From: Dethiobacter alkaliphilus AHT 1 | Lineage (GTDB): Bacteria > Bacillota > Dethiobacteria > Dethiobacterales > Dethiobacteraceae | DNA: 53,489 bases | Reading direction: 5' to 3' | Assembly (NCBI RefSeq): GCF_000174415.1 | Contig: NZ_ACJM01000017.1 | Coordinates: 1-53,489 of the forward strand | In this document: positions 52,164 through 53,489 of the stretch, one piece after another | Layout: each line of letters opens with the position of its first letter | Numbering within the stretch: the stretch's first letter is position 1 | Notes under the pieces: generated by a model | Seen by the model: the letters and a program-made list of their open reading frames with translations, nothing else | Database searches by the model: none | Told to the model about the DNA's origin: nothing | Translations under genes and position numbers: made by a program

Positions 52164-52475
52164 TTAAAAGAAGGTCAGCAGCCTAACTACCAGTCCCTGT
52201 ACTAGGGGAAGCAAAATCAGCACCAGAATCGGTGATAGGTCCAGATAGGCACCGCCCCCCACACTGACCGGCTTAACCACATTTCTCACCGGCGCCAGCA
52301 CCGGCTCGGTGAAGCGGTAGGAAATCCGTCGCAAAGACAAAATCAGCGGATGGGTATTGCGGCCCAACTGAATAAAGGAAAAAATGATCCGCGCAAACAA
52401 CAGCCAGCGAAAAATTTCAAAAATCCAGCCAACCAACCAGATTAACGTAAAAGTTCCCGTACCAAAAATGGTCAC
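52164..52475 (-). CDS. YggT family membrane protein
   Basis: The protein of about 103 aa has two hydrophobic segments (TFTLIWLVGWIFEIFRWLLFARII; LDLSPILVLILLPLVQGLVV). The YggT RFTEPVLAPVRNV block with a proline-rich loop lies between them. It is tied to division and ion stress in other bacteria; the role is unclear. The start is taken as GTG 52475, 7 bp after the sepF stop, with TAAGGAG very close; the ORF to 52508 overlaps sepF. Confidence 0.85.
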   Translation of the reverse strand: MTIFGTGTFTLIWLVGWIFEIFRWLLFARIIFSFIQLGRNTHPLILSLRRISYRFTEPVLAPVRNVVKPVSVGGGAYLDLSPILVLILLPLVQGLVVRLLTFF

Positions 52476-52482
52476 CAGCTCC

Positions 52483-52905
52483 TTACTCTTCCAGAGTTGC
52501 GGCCACACCGCGATCCGTCAGCTCTTTGCGCACTTCTGCGTTTACCTCCACCTGGGATGGTGCAAAGACAAAAATCTGCTGACTGACCCGCTGCATATTC
52601 CCGTCCAAAGCAAAGGTGGCTCCGGAAATAAAGTCAATGATGCGCTTGGCCTCTTCCTTATCCGTTGCTTCCAGGTTCACCAGTACAGGCTTCCGGCCCT
52701 TAATATGCTCCACAATCTGCTGGGCTTCGGAGAACTCCTGTGGCTTGGTAATTACCAGCCGTAAATTCTTGTTATTATGTAAGTTCAGCACCGCACCTTT
52801 GCGGGCAGGAGGCCGGGCAAACTCCGACTCCTCCACAATTTCCTCTTCTTCCGTTTCTTCAATTAACCCTAAAAACGACAACGCCTTGTCCCATATCTTT
52901 GCCAC
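52483..52905 (-). CDS. sepF: cell division protein SepF
   Basis: The 140-aa protein has an N-terminal membrane-binding helix (MAKIWDKALSFLGLI), an acidic linker and the SepF core (VITKPQEFSEAQQIVEHIKG). The DFISGATFALDGNMQRVSQQIFVFAPS block follows. It polymerises into rings that bundle FtsZ. It lies between yggS and yggT. Confidence 0.96.
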   Translation of the reverse strand: MAKIWDKALSFLGLIEETEEEEIVEESEFARPPARKGAVLNLHNNKNLRLVITKPQEFSEAQQIVEHIKGRKPVLVNLEATDKEEAKRIIDFISGATFALDGNMQRVSQQIFVFAPSQVEVNAEVRKELTDRGVAATLEE

Positions 52906-52922
52906 TTTACTTCCCCCCTGAC

Positions 52923-53489
52923 TTAGTTTCTTTCTCCGAAAATTGCGCTGCCAACGCGCACCAGGTTGGCCCCTTCTTCCACAGCCACCGTATAATCATT
53001 GGACATTCCCATGGATAAATACTTCATGGGAAAACCTTTGTTGCTGCACTCCACAAACAAACGGTTCATTTCCCGGAAGTACGGGCGCGCATCTTCCGGA
53101 TTCTCAGTAAAGGGTGGAATGGTCATCAGCCCCTCAATTTGCAGGTTTTTGCATTGCACTGTTTCTGCGAGAAAATCCTGCAGTTCGGTGGGGGAAATAC
53201 CGCCCTTTTGCCCTTCTCCCCCCACATTGACCTGAATCAGAGCCCTGACCACCGTTTCCTGCTCCTGGGCCTGTTTTTGCAAAGCCTGAACCAGCCGCCA
53301 GCGGTCCACCGAATGAACCAGGGCAAAGTGCCCCACCACTTCTTTGGCCTTATTGGTTTGCAGCCTACCGATAAAATGCCACTGGGCTCCGGGAAAAGCG
53401 GCAACTTTGGGCAGAGCCTCCTGAACGCGGTTTTCACCGAATGTGTTCAGGCCCAACTCCAGCGCCTGGCCCACCACCTCCTGGGAGAC
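52923..53489 (-). CDS. yggS: YggS/PLPBP family PLP-binding protein (5' end outside window)
   Basis: At least 188 residues are visible; the frame runs off the right edge at its N-terminus. Family blocks are LNTFGENRVQEALPKV, WHFIGRLQTNKAKEVVG, IQVNVGGEGQKGGIS and LSMGMSNDYTVAVEEGANLVRVGSAIFG. These proteins bind pyridoxal phosphate and buffer vitamin B6 and amino-acid pools; they are not typical enzymes. The expected length is about 225, so some 40 N-terminal residues, including the PLP lysine region, lie outside. It heads sepF-yggT-ylmH-divIVA. Confidence 0.93.
   Translation of the reverse strand, partial: VSQEVVGQALELGLNTFGENRVQEALPKVAAFPGAQWHFIGRLQTNKAKEVVGHFALVHSVDRWRLVQALQKQAQEQETVVRALIQVNVGGEGQKGGISPTELQDFLAETVQCKNLQIEGLMTIPPFTENPEDARPYFREMNRLFVECSNKGFPMKYLSMGMSNDYTVAVEEGANLVRVGSAIFGERN

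Overview
The window comes from the chromosome of a low-GC-type Gram-positive (Firmicutes), most likely an anaerobic, endospore-forming member of the Clostridia or Dethiobacteria. Supporting evidence: sporulation genes (yunB, ytxC, a yteA-like gene), tRNA-sensing T-box leaders, an AUU-started infC, Rex, KtrAB, PyrR, DivIVA/SepF, two-component fumarate-reductase-like enzymes, strong Shine-Dalgarno sites, and abundant canonical sigma-A promoters, nearly all with 17-bp spacers. Genus was not determined; a 16S comparison of bases 1-917 would settle it. No prophage, insertion sequence, CRISPR array or replication origin was seen.

Layout. The left edge holds the 5' part of a 16S rRNA gene (minus strand), with a leader containing boxA and three promoters (918-1371). 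Next come a hypothetical gene, a stand-alone LigD-type 3'-phosphoesterase and a flavoprotein/iron-sulfur pair (1376-4627). These diverge from an amidohydrolase, an EamA transporter and an unlisted 44-residue membrane peptide (4790-6818). yunB, a 2H phosphoesterase, and an operon of two DUF1538 membrane proteins plus a fused double PII-like protein follow (6821-10367). Then come PBP1A, mutS2, a 3-methyladenine glycosylase, a coiled-coil gene, a degenerate PolX/PHP protein, cvpA and zapA (10778-19485). The translation block (19568-30304) carries pheST with a T-box, a tiny yqzL, a SpoU-type methylase, ktrAB, infC-rpmI-rplT with an attenuator leader, thrS and a DUF445 gene.

The middle (30376-33500) holds ytxC (apparently frameshifted at a T8A7 tract), an unlisted 56-residue DUF1540 gene, a tRNA-Val on the plus strand, two small coiled-coil genes (one behind a cyclic-di-GMP-I riboswitch) and a five-tRNA cluster (Asp, Phe, Gly, Cys, Leu). 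After it come rex with a Rex operator, a polyprenyl diphosphate synthase, two short QueG-like ferredoxin-type proteins, mnmM, a YetF-like membrane protein, a response regulator with a frameshifted PAS histidine kinase, an MFS transporter, an acyl-CoA ligase and a DUF169 protein (33619-43748). The right part is the conserved pyrR-rluD-lgt-lspA-yteA-DUF5665-ileS(T-box)-divIVA-ylmH-yggT-sepF-yggS cluster; yggS runs off the right edge.

How the genes work together. Most of the window is housekeeping: translation, cell division, envelope and lipoprotein maturation, and DNA repair, transcribed mainly from the minus strand. The least understood parts are the DUF1538 pair with its double PII-like partner, the c-di-GMP-controlled 87-residue coiled-coil protein, the polymerase-dead PolX with an intact PHP site, and two homopolymer-associated frameshifts.
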